DNA from: Planctomycetota bacterium
GTDB taxonomy: Bacteria; Planctomycetota; UBA1135; GCA-002686595
Direction: 5' to 3'
Assembly (NCBI GenBank): GCA_014238415.1
Contig: JABABA010000002.1
Coordinates: 62,001-126,000, forward strand
Length of the DNA stretch: 64,000 nt
Shown here: positions 34,380 through 42,521 of the stretch, one piece after another
How positions within the stretch are numbered: position 1 is the stretch's first letter
Layout: each line of letters starts with the position of its first letter
The notes under the pieces: generated by a model
The model's input: the letters and a program-made list of their open reading frames with translations, nothing else
What the model was told of the DNA's origin: nothing
Database searches by the model: none
Program-made: the position numbers and the translations under genes

Positions 34380-34423
34380 TTGGCGACTGACAGAGCCTGC
34401 AACCACGCTTTGTCAGTCGCCAA
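34380..34423 (+). promoter_or_regulatory. 17-bp stem hairpin between tandem secreted-protein genes
   Basis: Bases 34380-34396 pair with 34407-34423, with one G-T pair, around a ten-base loop. The outer 13 bp are perfect. It begins 18 bases after one stop and ends 35 bases before the next start. No T run follows, so it may be a factor-assisted terminator, an RNA-stabilising processing hairpin, or an attenuator controlling the downstream pair. Confidence 0.75.
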
Positions 34424-34458
34424 GTGACTTACGTAGACATACGCTGACCCATTCAAGC

Positions 34459-35613
34459 ATGCACTGCAGAGCTATCCTTGTCATCCTTGCCGTGCTTGCG
34501 TCTGGTGCAGCCGCCCAAACCCAAGTGATCTCGTCAGAGTCATTCGACTATCCTGCCGGTGACACACTAGGTGGAAAAACAGGAGGTGTCGGCTGGCTGT
34601 TCCCGTGGTGGTCGGGAACCAACCTCGACGACGCATTGATCCAAACTCCTGGAGTGGATGTAATCGGAGAACAAGTCTCCACAAACAACGAGGATGCTGG
34701 CAGCTATCGTCTGCTGGACTACACAAATTTCTCACATCTGGCCGATGCCCAATTTCGCTTTGGCATAGACAATACGACCTTCTGGATCAGTTTCTGGACC
34801 CAACAGGCACCCACTTCCACCGATGAGTACGGCGGGTTCTCATTCAACGAGCAGTTGGTAGCCGAGAAACTCTTTATCGGCAGCCCGTGGCAGACTGGGC
34901 TCCTAGGCATCCAAGCAGTAGGAGCCCCGTCAGTCACGATTGCGGGAACCAACCCCATGGCCCTCAGCCGAATGGTGGTCCGAGTCGAGCACCTCTCTGG
35001 AGATGAAAACATCAAGGTTTGGATCGATCCTGCTGTCACGCACCCAGACCCCGCCCAATTTCCACCAGACTTGGACGAGATGGTCCCCGATTTCGTTTGG
35101 AATGAAATCCGACTGCAGTCCGGATCGAACCAGGGCGGAGTCACGGGCTGGTACTTTGATGATCTCCTGATTGAGGTGGAAGAAGGCAGCTTTCCAAACA
35201 TCGGGGTGAACTACTGCCTGGCAGAAAACAACTCAACTGGAATCCCGGCCGCGATTTCTGCAAGTGGGGTAGATCAGGCCGGAGGACAACCCCTCTTCTT
35301 GGCCGCCGCGGACCTTCCCCTTGGAGAATTTGGCTACTTCCTGGCCAGTCAGGCTGCCGGCTTTATTCCCAACCCAGGTGGTTCCCAAGGACACCTGTGC
35401 ATCACTGGACTGATGGCGCGTTTCAACGCCCAGATTCAGAATTCGGGCACAAGCGGACAAGTTCAGATTCCCGTGGACACCAATGCGATCCCCATGCCCA
35501 GCGTCACGGCAATCCTGCCCGGCGAGACCTGGAATTTTCAGTACTGGTATCGGGATCTCAATCCAACGCCCACTTCCAACTTCACCGACGGGATCGCTAT
35601 CCTCTTCCAATGA
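34459..35613 (+). CDS. Secreted LamG-like protein with C-terminal module, coupled to GH13 gene
   Basis: This 384-residue exported protein is a paralogue of the preceding one. The signal peptide is residues 1-19 (LAVLASGAAAQ). The N-terminal domain repeats the paralogue's landmarks (SFDYPAGDTLGG, PWWSGTNLDDALI, FSFNEQLVAEKLFIGSPWQT). The C-terminal module runs from NYCLAENNSTG through EFGYFLAS, NPGGSQGHLC and ETWNFQYWYRD to NFTDGIAILFQ. Its stop overlaps the start of a secreted GH13 gene (ATGA), so the two are made together; this points to a glycan-related role for the module protein. Confidence 0.88.
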   Translation: MHCRAILVILAVLASGAAAQTQVISSESFDYPAGDTLGGKTGGVGWLFPWWSGTNLDDALIQTPGVDVIGEQVSTNNEDAGSYRLLDYTNFSHLADAQFRFGIDNTTFWISFWTQQAPTSTDEYGGFSFNEQLVAEKLFIGSPWQTGLLGIQAVGAPSVTIAGTNPMALSRMVVRVEHLSGDENIKVWIDPAVTHPDPAQFPPDLDEMVPDFVWNEIRLQSGSNQGGVTGWYFDDLLIEVEEGSFPNIGVNYCLAENNSTGIPAAISASGVDQAGGQPLFLAAADLPLGEFGYFLASQAAGFIPNPGGSQGHLCITGLMARFNAQIQNSGTSGQVQIPVDTNAIPMPSVTAILPGETWNFQYWYRDLNPTPTSNFTDGIAILFQ

Positions 35614-37805
35614 GCAAGGGGTCATTGCTTCTGGGTCTCGGCATTATCTGGGCCTTGCCCTGCGCATGGGCTGCTTCCCAGGGCGGCGCAACATCAACCA
35701 CTGGTCCCGCCTACTCAGCGATACCAGAGCGTTGGGTGATGCTGCAATTCGTAACCAATGTGCCCAGTCACACCGATCAACTTACGGTAACAGTGACCGA
35801 TCTTGGCCATGGCGCAGTTGATCTGTATCTGCGCAAGGATCTGCCCCCCACAACAAGGGACTGGGACTTCCGCTCTGCTGTCTCTGGCACGGGCAATGAG
35901 AGCATCACGGTCAATACCATCACGGACCCGGTCCTAAGCACAGGAATCTGGAGAATTGGCGTCTATGTTCCACTCTCGAATCCCTTTTCCCTCAACATCG
36001 ATGCAAGCCCGCGGCCAAGCCAACGACCGGGAATGGGGGCTATTCCCTTTCACGATGACCTCGGCACCGATGGCGTCACTTTCCGCGTTTGGGCACCTAA
36101 CGGCAACAGCGTACATGTGGCGGGCGAATTCAACAGCTGGTCCAGCAACTCCACCCCCCTGCAGTCCGAAAGCAACGGAAAGTTCTCTGTAGACGTGCGC
36201 GATGCCCAGGCTGATCAGAAATACCGTTTCGTCATCAGCAACGGCACACAGGTCCTTTGGAAAAATGACCCTCATGCTTCCGAGCTAACCAACTCTGTTG
36301 GTGACTCGAACATTATCGACCACGAAGCTCATACGTGGGACAATGATGGAGTTCCTCTGCCCACCTGGAACGATCTTGTTATCTACGAAATGCATGTGGG
36401 CACGTTCGATCCAGACAATCCTCTAGAGGTAGGCAACTTCAACGATGTAGTAGACCGCCTGCCCTATCTGGCCGACCTGGGCGTCAGTGCTTTGGAACTG
36501 ATGCCGATTGCAGAGTTCCCCGGAGACCGCTCCTGGGGCTACAACTACAGCCACCCCTATGCGGTGGAGACTGCCTATGGGGGTGTAGACGGACTCAAGG
36601 CCCTGGTGGATCAAGCCCATGCACATGGCATCGCGGTTCTGCTCGATGTGCTCTATAACCATTGGGGACCCGCAGACCTCGACCTCTGGCGTTTCGACGG
36701 TTGGAGCCAAGGAGCTTGGGGCGGCATCTACTTCTACCAGGACGATCGTGCCATCACGCCCTGGGGTGATACAAAACCCGATTACGGGCGCGCCGAAGTT
36801 CGCACCTACATCCGCGACAATGTTCTCTACTGGTTGCAACAGTTGCATGTAGATGGCTTGCGTTGGGATTCCACTTCGACCATGCGTCTTGGACCCAGCG
36901 GCGATCTCGCCGAGGGCTGGTCGTTGATGCAATGGTGCAACGACTCGGTGGACGGCAGCCAAAGCTGGAAGATCCAGATCGCTGAGGACATGTATGACGC
37001 ACCCAACAACTGGATAACCAAGACCACGGGGGCCGGAGGCGCTGGGTTTGATTCCCAATGGGACGCGCTCTTTGTGCACCCCATACGGGCGGCTGTAGTA
37101 GATCCCAATGACAACAACCGCAATATGTTTGACGTGCGCGACGCAATCGGACACTACTACAACGGTCAAGCTTTCCAGCGTGTGATCTACACCGAAAGCC
37201 ATGATGAAGTGGCCAACGGTCGATCGCGGGTACCAGAAGAAATCTGGCCCGGCAATGCGAGCAGCTACTACTCCAAGAAGCGCTCGACTCTGGCGTCAGC
37301 TCTGGTTTTGACCTCACCTGGCATCCCCATGATGTTCATGGGTCAGGAGTTCTTGGAGGATGGTTACTTCTCCGATGATGACCCTCTGGATTGGAACAAA
37401 CTGACACTCTTCCCTGGTATCCATGCCATGTATCGGGACATGATCAGGTTGCGCCGCAATCTAGGTGGCAGTACACGCGGCCTGCAAGGCAACAACACCA
37501 ACATCCATCATGTGAATAACGGGGACAAGGTAATTGCCTTTCACCGATGGGATCAGGGCGGAGCCGGCGATGATGTGATCGTCATTGCCAACTTCAAGAA
37601 CCAGGCATGGACGAACTACCGCATCGGCCTGCCCAGCCCAGGTCTTTGGCAAGTGAGGCTGAATTCTGACTGGGTAGGCTACGACTCCAGTTTCGGCAAT
37701 CACGCGAGTCCGGACCTGCTTGCCGAACAGGTTCCCCATGACGGGATGCCGTACAGCGCCTCGTTCTCATTTGGGCCCTACACAGCCCTGATCTTGTCCC
37801 AGTAA
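35610..37805 (+). CDS. Secreted GH13 glucan-active enzyme (branching-enzyme-like) with PPC-like and CBM48 domains
   Basis: The ATG at 35610 gives 731 residues with a signal peptide (LLGLGIIWALPCAWA). A PPC-like beta domain (about 25-130) precedes a CBM48/E-set domain (about 145-230, FRVWAPNGNSVHVAGEFNSW) and a GH13 barrel. The catalytic residues are present: nucleophile Asp420 in DGLRWDS, acid/base Glu459 in QIAED, and Asp532 in TESHDE. The nearest pattern is glycogen branching enzyme or trehalohydrolase (IYEMHVGTF, ELMPIAEFPGDRSWGYN), yet those are normally cytoplasmic. Export suggests action on external alpha-glucan. It is coupled to the upstream module protein. Confidence 0.87.
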   Translation: MSKGSLLLGLGIIWALPCAWAASQGGATSTTGPAYSAIPERWVMLQFVTNVPSHTDQLTVTVTDLGHGAVDLYLRKDLPPTTRDWDFRSAVSGTGNESITVNTITDPVLSTGIWRIGVYVPLSNPFSLNIDASPRPSQRPGMGAIPFHDDLGTDGVTFRVWAPNGNSVHVAGEFNSWSSNSTPLQSESNGKFSVDVRDAQADQKYRFVISNGTQVLWKNDPHASELTNSVGDSNIIDHEAHTWDNDGVPLPTWNDLVIYEMHVGTFDPDNPLEVGNFNDVVDRLPYLADLGVSALELMPIAEFPGDRSWGYNYSHPYAVETAYGGVDGLKALVDQAHAHGIAVLLDVLYNHWGPADLDLWRFDGWSQGAWGGIYFYQDDRAITPWGDTKPDYGRAEVRTYIRDNVLYWLQQLHVDGLRWDSTSTMRLGPSGDLAEGWSLMQWCNDSVDGSQSWKIQIAEDMYDAPNNWITKTTGAGGAGFDSQWDALFVHPIRAAVVDPNDNNRNMFDVRDAIGHYYNGQAFQRVIYTESHDEVANGRSRVPEEIWPGNASSYYSKKRSTLASALVLTSPGIPMMFMGQEFLEDGYFSDDDPLDWNKLTLFPGIHAMYRDMIRLRRNLGGSTRGLQGNNTNIHHVNNGDKVIAFHRWDQGGAGDDVIVIANFKNQAWTNYRIGLPSPGLWQVRLNSDWVGYDSSFGNHASPDLLAEQVPHDGMPYSASFSFGPYTALILSQ

Positions 37806-37813
37806 GGGTGAGA

Positions 37814-37834
37814 TATAGGGCCAGACGGCCCATA
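37814..37834 (+). terminator. Weak hairpin between GH13 and C26 genes
   Basis: GGGCC (37818-37822) and GGCCC (37827-37831) form a 5-bp stem with loop AGAC, extended by three A-T pairs past a one-base mismatch. There is no T run. It fills most of the 42-bp gap and might be a weak terminator or a leader structure. Confidence 0.25.
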
Positions 37835-37847
37835 GAATAGGGGGACG

Positions 37848-38585
37848 ATGACGCGTCCTCCACTGATTGCGATCAATGGCCTAGCCCTGACCAAGCCCAG
37901 GCCTGGCTTGCGCTTGGACGACCACTACCCCCAGGCGATACTCAACGCTGGAGGAACACCCATCGCGATCTGCCCGCTGGGGAACTCTGAAGATCTCCAG
38001 CACTTGCTAAGCCACGCCAGCGGCGTGCTGCTTACCGGTGGAGACGACTTCGACATGGAGCACTTGGGGCGCGGAACAACCCACCCCAAGGCCAAGCCAA
38101 CGCGCAGCGGCAAACAGGACTTTGATTTTCGGCTTCTGGCCGCGGCAGAGCAACTCGGCCTTCCGACCCTCGGCATCTGTTACGGCATGCAACTGATGGG
38201 GGTAGCCCACGGAGCAACCCTGCTACAGCACCTGCCAGAAGATCGGCCTGGATGCCAGGAGCATAGTGGAGGCTGCGAACATGGGGTTCTGGCCCAACCA
38301 AGATCGAAACTGGCCCACTGCACAGGCATAGAACAGCTGACCGTGATTTCCAAGCACCATCAAGCCCTCGAGGATGCCCCTGAGGGGTGGATCGTCTCTG
38401 CGCGTGATAGCCAGGGGCTGGTAGAAGCAATTGAAGATCCCAGGAAAGAATTCATGCTTGGGGTCCAGTGGCACCCAGAGCTATCGGATCCCGAGGGACC
38501 CAACGGGCAAATTCTGAGGGCCTTTGTTGATGCCGCCGCACAACACTCATCCGCACAATCCGCGACCACGAACATTCAAGTATGA
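37848..38585 (+). CDS. Class I glutamine amidotransferase / peptidase C26 (gamma-glutamyl hydrolase-like)
   Basis: This 245-residue protein matches the PuuD / gamma-glutamyl-GABA hydrolase group of peptidase C26, which cleaves gamma-glutamyl amides. The catalytic triad is visible: Cys111 in GICYGMQ, His209 and Glu211 in VQWHPEL. The LLTGGDDFD oxyanion-side motif at 62-69 also fits. The substrate could be gamma-glutamyl-GABA or folate polyglutamate. It opens a chain of four genes with interlocked stop/start codons (C26, membrane protein, aroB, membrane protein). Confidence 0.9.
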   Translation: MTRPPLIAINGLALTKPRPGLRLDDHYPQAILNAGGTPIAICPLGNSEDLQHLLSHASGVLLTGGDDFDMEHLGRGTTHPKAKPTRSGKQDFDFRLLAAAEQLGLPTLGICYGMQLMGVAHGATLLQHLPEDRPGCQEHSGGCEHGVLAQPRSKLAHCTGIEQLTVISKHHQALEDAPEGWIVSARDSQGLVEAIEDPRKEFMLGVQWHPELSDPEGPNGQILRAFVDAAAQHSSAQSATTNIQV

Positions 38586-39979
38586 AACACTCCGCACCCA
38601 AGCGCATGACCATCGGGCAACTTGAGAACCTGGCCCGAAGTGACCGCCGGCGCATGATTGTAATGGGCATCGGCGTACTGATTCTCGGCGGCGCAGTGAT
38701 TGGGACCTCCGTGCTGCAGAACAAGTACGAAAACCAAGAACAAACTCAACTTACAGAGCCCCTCGCAACACCACCGCCCCAAAGCCAACTCTACCTGCCC
38801 CCCTTTCAGGATGAGGACCGCGCAGTTCTCCTGGAGATTCGAGACGAGACCCAAGAGGAGAGGCTGCAAGTACACGAAGCCGCGAAGCGGACCCTGCTGA
38901 CCTACGCGCTCTTTCTGACTCCACGGCACTTCGATGTGCTTGGCGTCCGCCTGCTGGACGCAGAGGGACAAGACCAAATCGAAGATGATCCAGCCGGCAA
39001 CCGCATGAAGCCCTTTACCACCCGGGGCCGTGTTTCATCCCTGGGCACTTTCCAATCCCCCGAGGCACCCTTCCCAGAATATCGCGGGCTGATCGATAGC
39101 GAATATGGTGGCTCTGTACGGTTTGTAGTCGCCAAAGATCCAGCTGAAGATGATCTGGCCGAAGGAAGTTATGTCCGAATCGACGGGCTCTTCCTGCAGT
39201 GGGCACGAATAGAGACCATGGAGGGCTGGCAGGACATGCCTTTGCTTTGCGGTCGTGAGTTGACCCCTTCAATGGAGGTCATGGTCCATGATGAAGAGCG
39301 CCTCAACCAGTTGCTGGCCCAGGTCGAAGATGACACCTTTGATTCGGGTGCCGAAATCGCTGATGAAGCCAAATGGGGCCTACTGGCCAAAGGCCTGGAC
39401 GAGAATTCTGGCGTCAATTGGGAAGAGGCTTTGGAACTGGACTCCGACACTCTCACCAGCCTTTTCAAGAACCCAAAAATGTACCGCGGGCGAGCCTTCC
39501 GTCTTCCCATCTCGGTCAACATGGGGCTCGATGATCCGGTTCACGGGGAAAACCCGCTGCGCGCCGATGTGCTCAGTACTGGCTGGGTTGGCAATCAGAC
39601 ATGGATTGGGCCCGCGCCCGTGATCAAGTGGGTTGCAGCCATGGATGGCACCCATCTGATGGACCGCAAGGGAGTTGCGCACTACCTTGTCGGTCGTGGT
39701 TTCTTTCTAAAGAACCTTGACTACGAGAACGCTGACGGACGTCCCCTGCGAGCTCCTGTTTTTGCAATGGAGTCCATGAAGATATTTACCCCAGCTGTGG
39801 ATGGTCGCCCCGAGAAAATCATGTACATCGTGACAGGAACCACAGCCCTGATGATCATCCTGTTCTTCAGCCTCTTGTTGCGCGACAAGCGCGACTCGCG
39901 GCGCCTGCAAGAGGAAATGGTGCGCCGCCGCCGTGCGCGCCGGAACCAAACACAAGCCGCAACGGATCCTACTTCGTGA
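38582..39979 (+). CDS. Hypothetical two-helix membrane protein between C26 and aroB
   Basis: I do not recognise this 465-residue protein. A basic N-terminus leads into a membrane helix (about residues 24-42, MIVMGIGVLILGGAVIGTS). A large region of about 370 residues follows, rich in acidic and beta-type segments, then a second helix (about 418-437, IVTGTTALMIILFFSLLL) and a strongly basic tail (RRRRARRNQ). The middle part should therefore be periplasmic, with both ends in the cytoplasm. Starts and stops overlap both neighbours (ATGA upstream, GTGA downstream). No catalytic motif or cysteine pair stands out. Confidence 0.85.
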   Translation: MKHSAPKRMTIGQLENLARSDRRRMIVMGIGVLILGGAVIGTSVLQNKYENQEQTQLTEPLATPPPQSQLYLPPFQDEDRAVLLEIRDETQEERLQVHEAAKRTLLTYALFLTPRHFDVLGVRLLDAEGQDQIEDDPAGNRMKPFTTRGRVSSLGTFQSPEAPFPEYRGLIDSEYGGSVRFVVAKDPAEDDLAEGSYVRIDGLFLQWARIETMEGWQDMPLLCGRELTPSMEVMVHDEERLNQLLAQVEDDTFDSGAEIADEAKWGLLAKGLDENSGVNWEEALELDSDTLTSLFKNPKMYRGRAFRLPISVNMGLDDPVHGENPLRADVLSTGWVGNQTWIGPAPVIKWVAAMDGTHLMDRKGVAHYLVGRGFFLKNLDYENADGRPLRAPVFAMESMKIFTPAVDGRPEKIMYIVTGTTALMIILFFSLLLRDKRDSRRLQEEMVRRRRARRNQTQAATDPTS

Positions 39980-41052
39980 GCCCCCCGACGCTCTCTATAC
40001 CCGGAGATCCCCCCAGCGACCTGTGGATCGGTGATCTTGACCTCCCGTTATTGACGGGCTTGACCCAAGAACACGACCGGGTCGCGGTCCTTGCGGACCA
40101 AACGGTGTACCAACTCCATGGGGATCTCCTTGGCCCCCTTGCTGACTCTCCGACTCATCAGGTGCCAGCGGGAGAAGAATGCAAGGACTTCGGACAACTT
40201 GAGGCTGCGCTCAAATTCTGCGCAGCCAGCAAGCTCTCGCGCCAATCCATGCTGATTACTCTTGGAGGCGGCGCAACCAGCGATCTGGGAGGTCTGACAG
40301 CCGCACTCTTCAAGCGCGGGTTGACCGTAGTGCACATCACAACCACGCTGGTAGGCCAGGTCGACGCTGCAATAGGTGGCAAAACTGCCATCGACATGGA
40401 CGCCGGAAAAAATCTGGTGGGCGCCTTCCACATGCCACGCGCCGTATTCGCCGATGTACGCCTCCTGGAAACCCTACCCAGCACTGAGTTGCGGGCGGGC
40501 CTTGGAGAAGTTGCCAAGTGTGCCCTATTGCAAGGCGAGCAAGCCCTACGACAACTCGAACAGGATGCGGCCGCGCTAAAGGAGGGTGATCCCGATGCTT
40601 TGGAGCGAGCCGTGCGAATGGGTGCCGGGCTCAAGGTCGAGGTAGTAACCGAAGATCCTCGGGAAGAAGGTCGACGCAAACTACTCAACCTGGGACATAC
40701 TTTTGCACATGCCATCGAAACCTGCGCGGGGCATGGCACGGTACCCCACGGACTTGCGGTAGCAGTGGGCTTGAAAATGGCGTTGGACGCATCCCAAGCC
40801 CAGGGAATCCTCACCGACCAAACTCTCCCCCTGCGGCTCGAACAACTGCTCCTGGCCCTTGGCCTGCCCGCCAGCGTAGCCGCACTCGATCTGGACGCAG
40901 GCCCCTCAGCATCAGACCTTTGGCAAGCCATGGCCCATGACAAGAAGGGTGTCGTGGGTAGACCGGAGTTCGTCTTGCTCGCAGGGCCAGGCGCCGGACA
41001 GTGGGACATTGCGATCGAAGAGTCCGTGATCAGCGAGCTCTGGAACCTGTGA
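39976..41052 (+). CDS. aroB: 3-dehydroquinate synthase
   Basis: AroB converts DAHP to 3-dehydroquinate in the shikimate pathway, using NAD+ and a divalent metal. The 358-residue protein has the NAD-binding LGGGATSDLGG at 96-106, the TTTLVGQVDAAIGGKTAID block at 122-140, KNLVGAFH, the metal-ligand Glu in GLGEVAKCA (Glu178) and LGHTFAHAIE with its His ligand. The start is a GTG at 39976 overlapping the previous stop (GTGA). It is embedded between two membrane-protein genes, with no other aro gene in the window. Confidence 0.95.
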   Translation: MSPPTLSIPGDPPSDLWIGDLDLPLLTGLTQEHDRVAVLADQTVYQLHGDLLGPLADSPTHQVPAGEECKDFGQLEAALKFCAASKLSRQSMLITLGGGATSDLGGLTAALFKRGLTVVHITTTLVGQVDAAIGGKTAIDMDAGKNLVGAFHMPRAVFADVRLLETLPSTELRAGLGEVAKCALLQGEQALRQLEQDAAALKEGDPDALERAVRMGAGLKVEVVTEDPREEGRRKLLNLGHTFAHAIETCAGHGTVPHGLAVAVGLKMALDASQAQGILTDQTLPLRLEQLLLALGLPASVAALDLDAGPSASDLWQAMAHDKKGVVGRPEFVLLAGPGAGQWDIAIEESVISELWNL

Positions 41053-42413
41053 CTCCGAGCAGCGCAGATTCCTTTGAGGGCAGCGCCGATCCTTTTCCCC
41101 GTGAAGACCTGACCGCGCGCATCGCCCATGCAGAACGGCAGAAACTTCGCCGACAGGCATGGCAAGCATGGTTCTTGGGAGTTGGTTTGGCGTTGATCGC
41201 ACTGGCAATTCCCATGGAACGCTTGTGGGGCGAAATGAACCTGGTACGAACCGCGGCCGAGGGAGGCCGTGGACTTGGGCTCGGGGTCCCGTTGCTTCGA
41301 TTCGCATCCAGATGGATAAGCCACGAACAAGCTGCCTTTGCCCTGGCTGCGATCTCTGCAGGCCTGACCGTGCCGGCGCTGCGTTCGCTCTTGCTCACCA
41401 TCGGCTTCTCCAACGCAATCGCCATGCGTGGAGTGGGGCTCATGGTCTTGGCGCCACTACACCTGCTAGGGGCCACCAGCGCGGTACTTCTCGCTCCTGG
41501 AGTTCTCGGAGCCACACTTATTGCGCGCGAACTTTTCCGCTTGAACAAGGATCAGAGCATGAGTGCCATGTGGCGAGTGTCTTCGGTCTTTTTTCTGGGC
41601 TTGCTGCTCGACCCAGCCAATCTCCTGCTGCTTCCCGCTGCAGGACTGGCCCTAATTCCCTTGGCCACGCCGCGCAAGCTTCCCCCCTGGGCCCCACCAG
41701 CCGGGCTCACCCTGACCATCGGATTCTGCGTCTTCATCTTGCTAGGGGCAGGCGAGTCAGACGCATTGGATCAATTGCTGCGCACAATGCTAGCGGGAGG
41801 CAAGGGACCGAGCCTGGTCAGTCTCGGTGCGTGGCTCATCTGGCTGCCAATCTCACTGGGAGTCGGCTGGTTGGGCATCCTCTCCCTGATCGCGGGTAAA
41901 CGCACGGCGGAAGAGACGCCTCCGCCAGCATGGACGCGAGCATGGTGCCTGGTAGCCATAGCACCGGTGATCGGTGGTACGCCCCTGAACATGCCAACTC
42001 TGGGACTGCTGCTGCCCCTCACTGCCGTGGGGCTGGTGGACCACCTGGCACGCATGGAACGCGAGGACAAAATGAGGCGACGAGCCAGCCTGCTCCTGAC
42101 CTCTCAACTGATTTTGGGCGTCCTGACCTGGGGTGCTCTGACCGCCACGGATCCCCTGACTACCTGGCGTGAGGAGGCTCAAGAGACCCTCAACCCTGGG
42201 GATCTGGTCTTCAGCGCCCATCCCGGTCACCTCTATCTACTGAAACACCGCTATGGAATCGCCAGCTGGGACCCAAGGGGGCCAGGAGCCTCCCGGCTAG
42301 CCCTCGAAGCCACGAAACACGGGCAGCGGGTGGTCCTCGATGGGGTGCTGCCCGACGCACCGCCTCAACTCAAGGCCGCGGCGACTGTGCTGATCGGTCA
42401 ACCGGAAGATTGA
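41049..42413 (+). CDS. Polytopic membrane protein of unknown function
   Basis: The GTG at 41049 overlaps the aroB stop (GTGA) and gives 454 residues. A soluble, charged N-terminus (1-37) is followed by roughly ten to eleven hydrophobic helices up to about residue 380, then a soluble C-terminal segment (FSAHPGHLYLLKHRYGIASWDPRGP). The overall plan, many helices then a small soluble end, recalls lipid-linked glycosyltransferases (GT39/GT83-like), but the key acidic motif in the first periplasmic loop is not evident, so no function is assigned. It is the last gene before a strong terminator. Confidence 0.82.
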   Translation: MTPSSADSFEGSADPFPREDLTARIAHAERQKLRRQAWQAWFLGVGLALIALAIPMERLWGEMNLVRTAAEGGRGLGLGVPLLRFASRWISHEQAAFALAAISAGLTVPALRSLLLTIGFSNAIAMRGVGLMVLAPLHLLGATSAVLLAPGVLGATLIARELFRLNKDQSMSAMWRVSSVFFLGLLLDPANLLLLPAAGLALIPLATPRKLPPWAPPAGLTLTIGFCVFILLGAGESDALDQLLRTMLAGGKGPSLVSLGAWLIWLPISLGVGWLGILSLIAGKRTAEETPPPAWTRAWCLVAIAPVIGGTPLNMPTLGLLLPLTAVGLVDHLARMEREDKMRRRASLLLTSQLILGVLTWGALTATDPLTTWREEAQETLNPGDLVFSAHPGHLYLLKHRYGIASWDPRGPGASRLALEATKHGQRVVLDGVLPDAPPQLKAAATVLIGQPED

Positions 42414-42421
42414 TTGCCAGG

Positions 42422-42450
42422 CCAGAGGGCAGACATTTGCCCTCTGGTTT
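42422..42450 (+). terminator. Rho-independent terminator ending the C26-aroB operon
   Basis: CCAGAGGGCA (42422-42431) and TGCCCTCTGG (42438-42447) form a perfect 10-bp stem with a six-base loop, followed at once by TTTGTTC. It starts nine bases after the last stop of the operon and about 75 bases before carB, so carB should have its own promoter. Confidence 0.82.
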
Positions 42451-42521
42451 GTTCTACTGGAGCAGTTTGGCTCCGAGCGAGCGGGACTAATCAGCCCTCA
42501 TCACCCCCCAGGACCTGTTCC

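Noticed and set aside
40158..41330. Minus-strand open frame of 390 codons opposite aroB and the following gene
   Set aside because: The plus strand carries a complete 3-dehydroquinate synthase with all motifs; the minus frame is rich in Ser, Arg and Pro and has no recognisable domain.
42414..42521. In-frame N-terminal extension of carB
   Set aside because: It would run through a perfect terminator hairpin, and the family N-terminus begins at the ATG at 42522.
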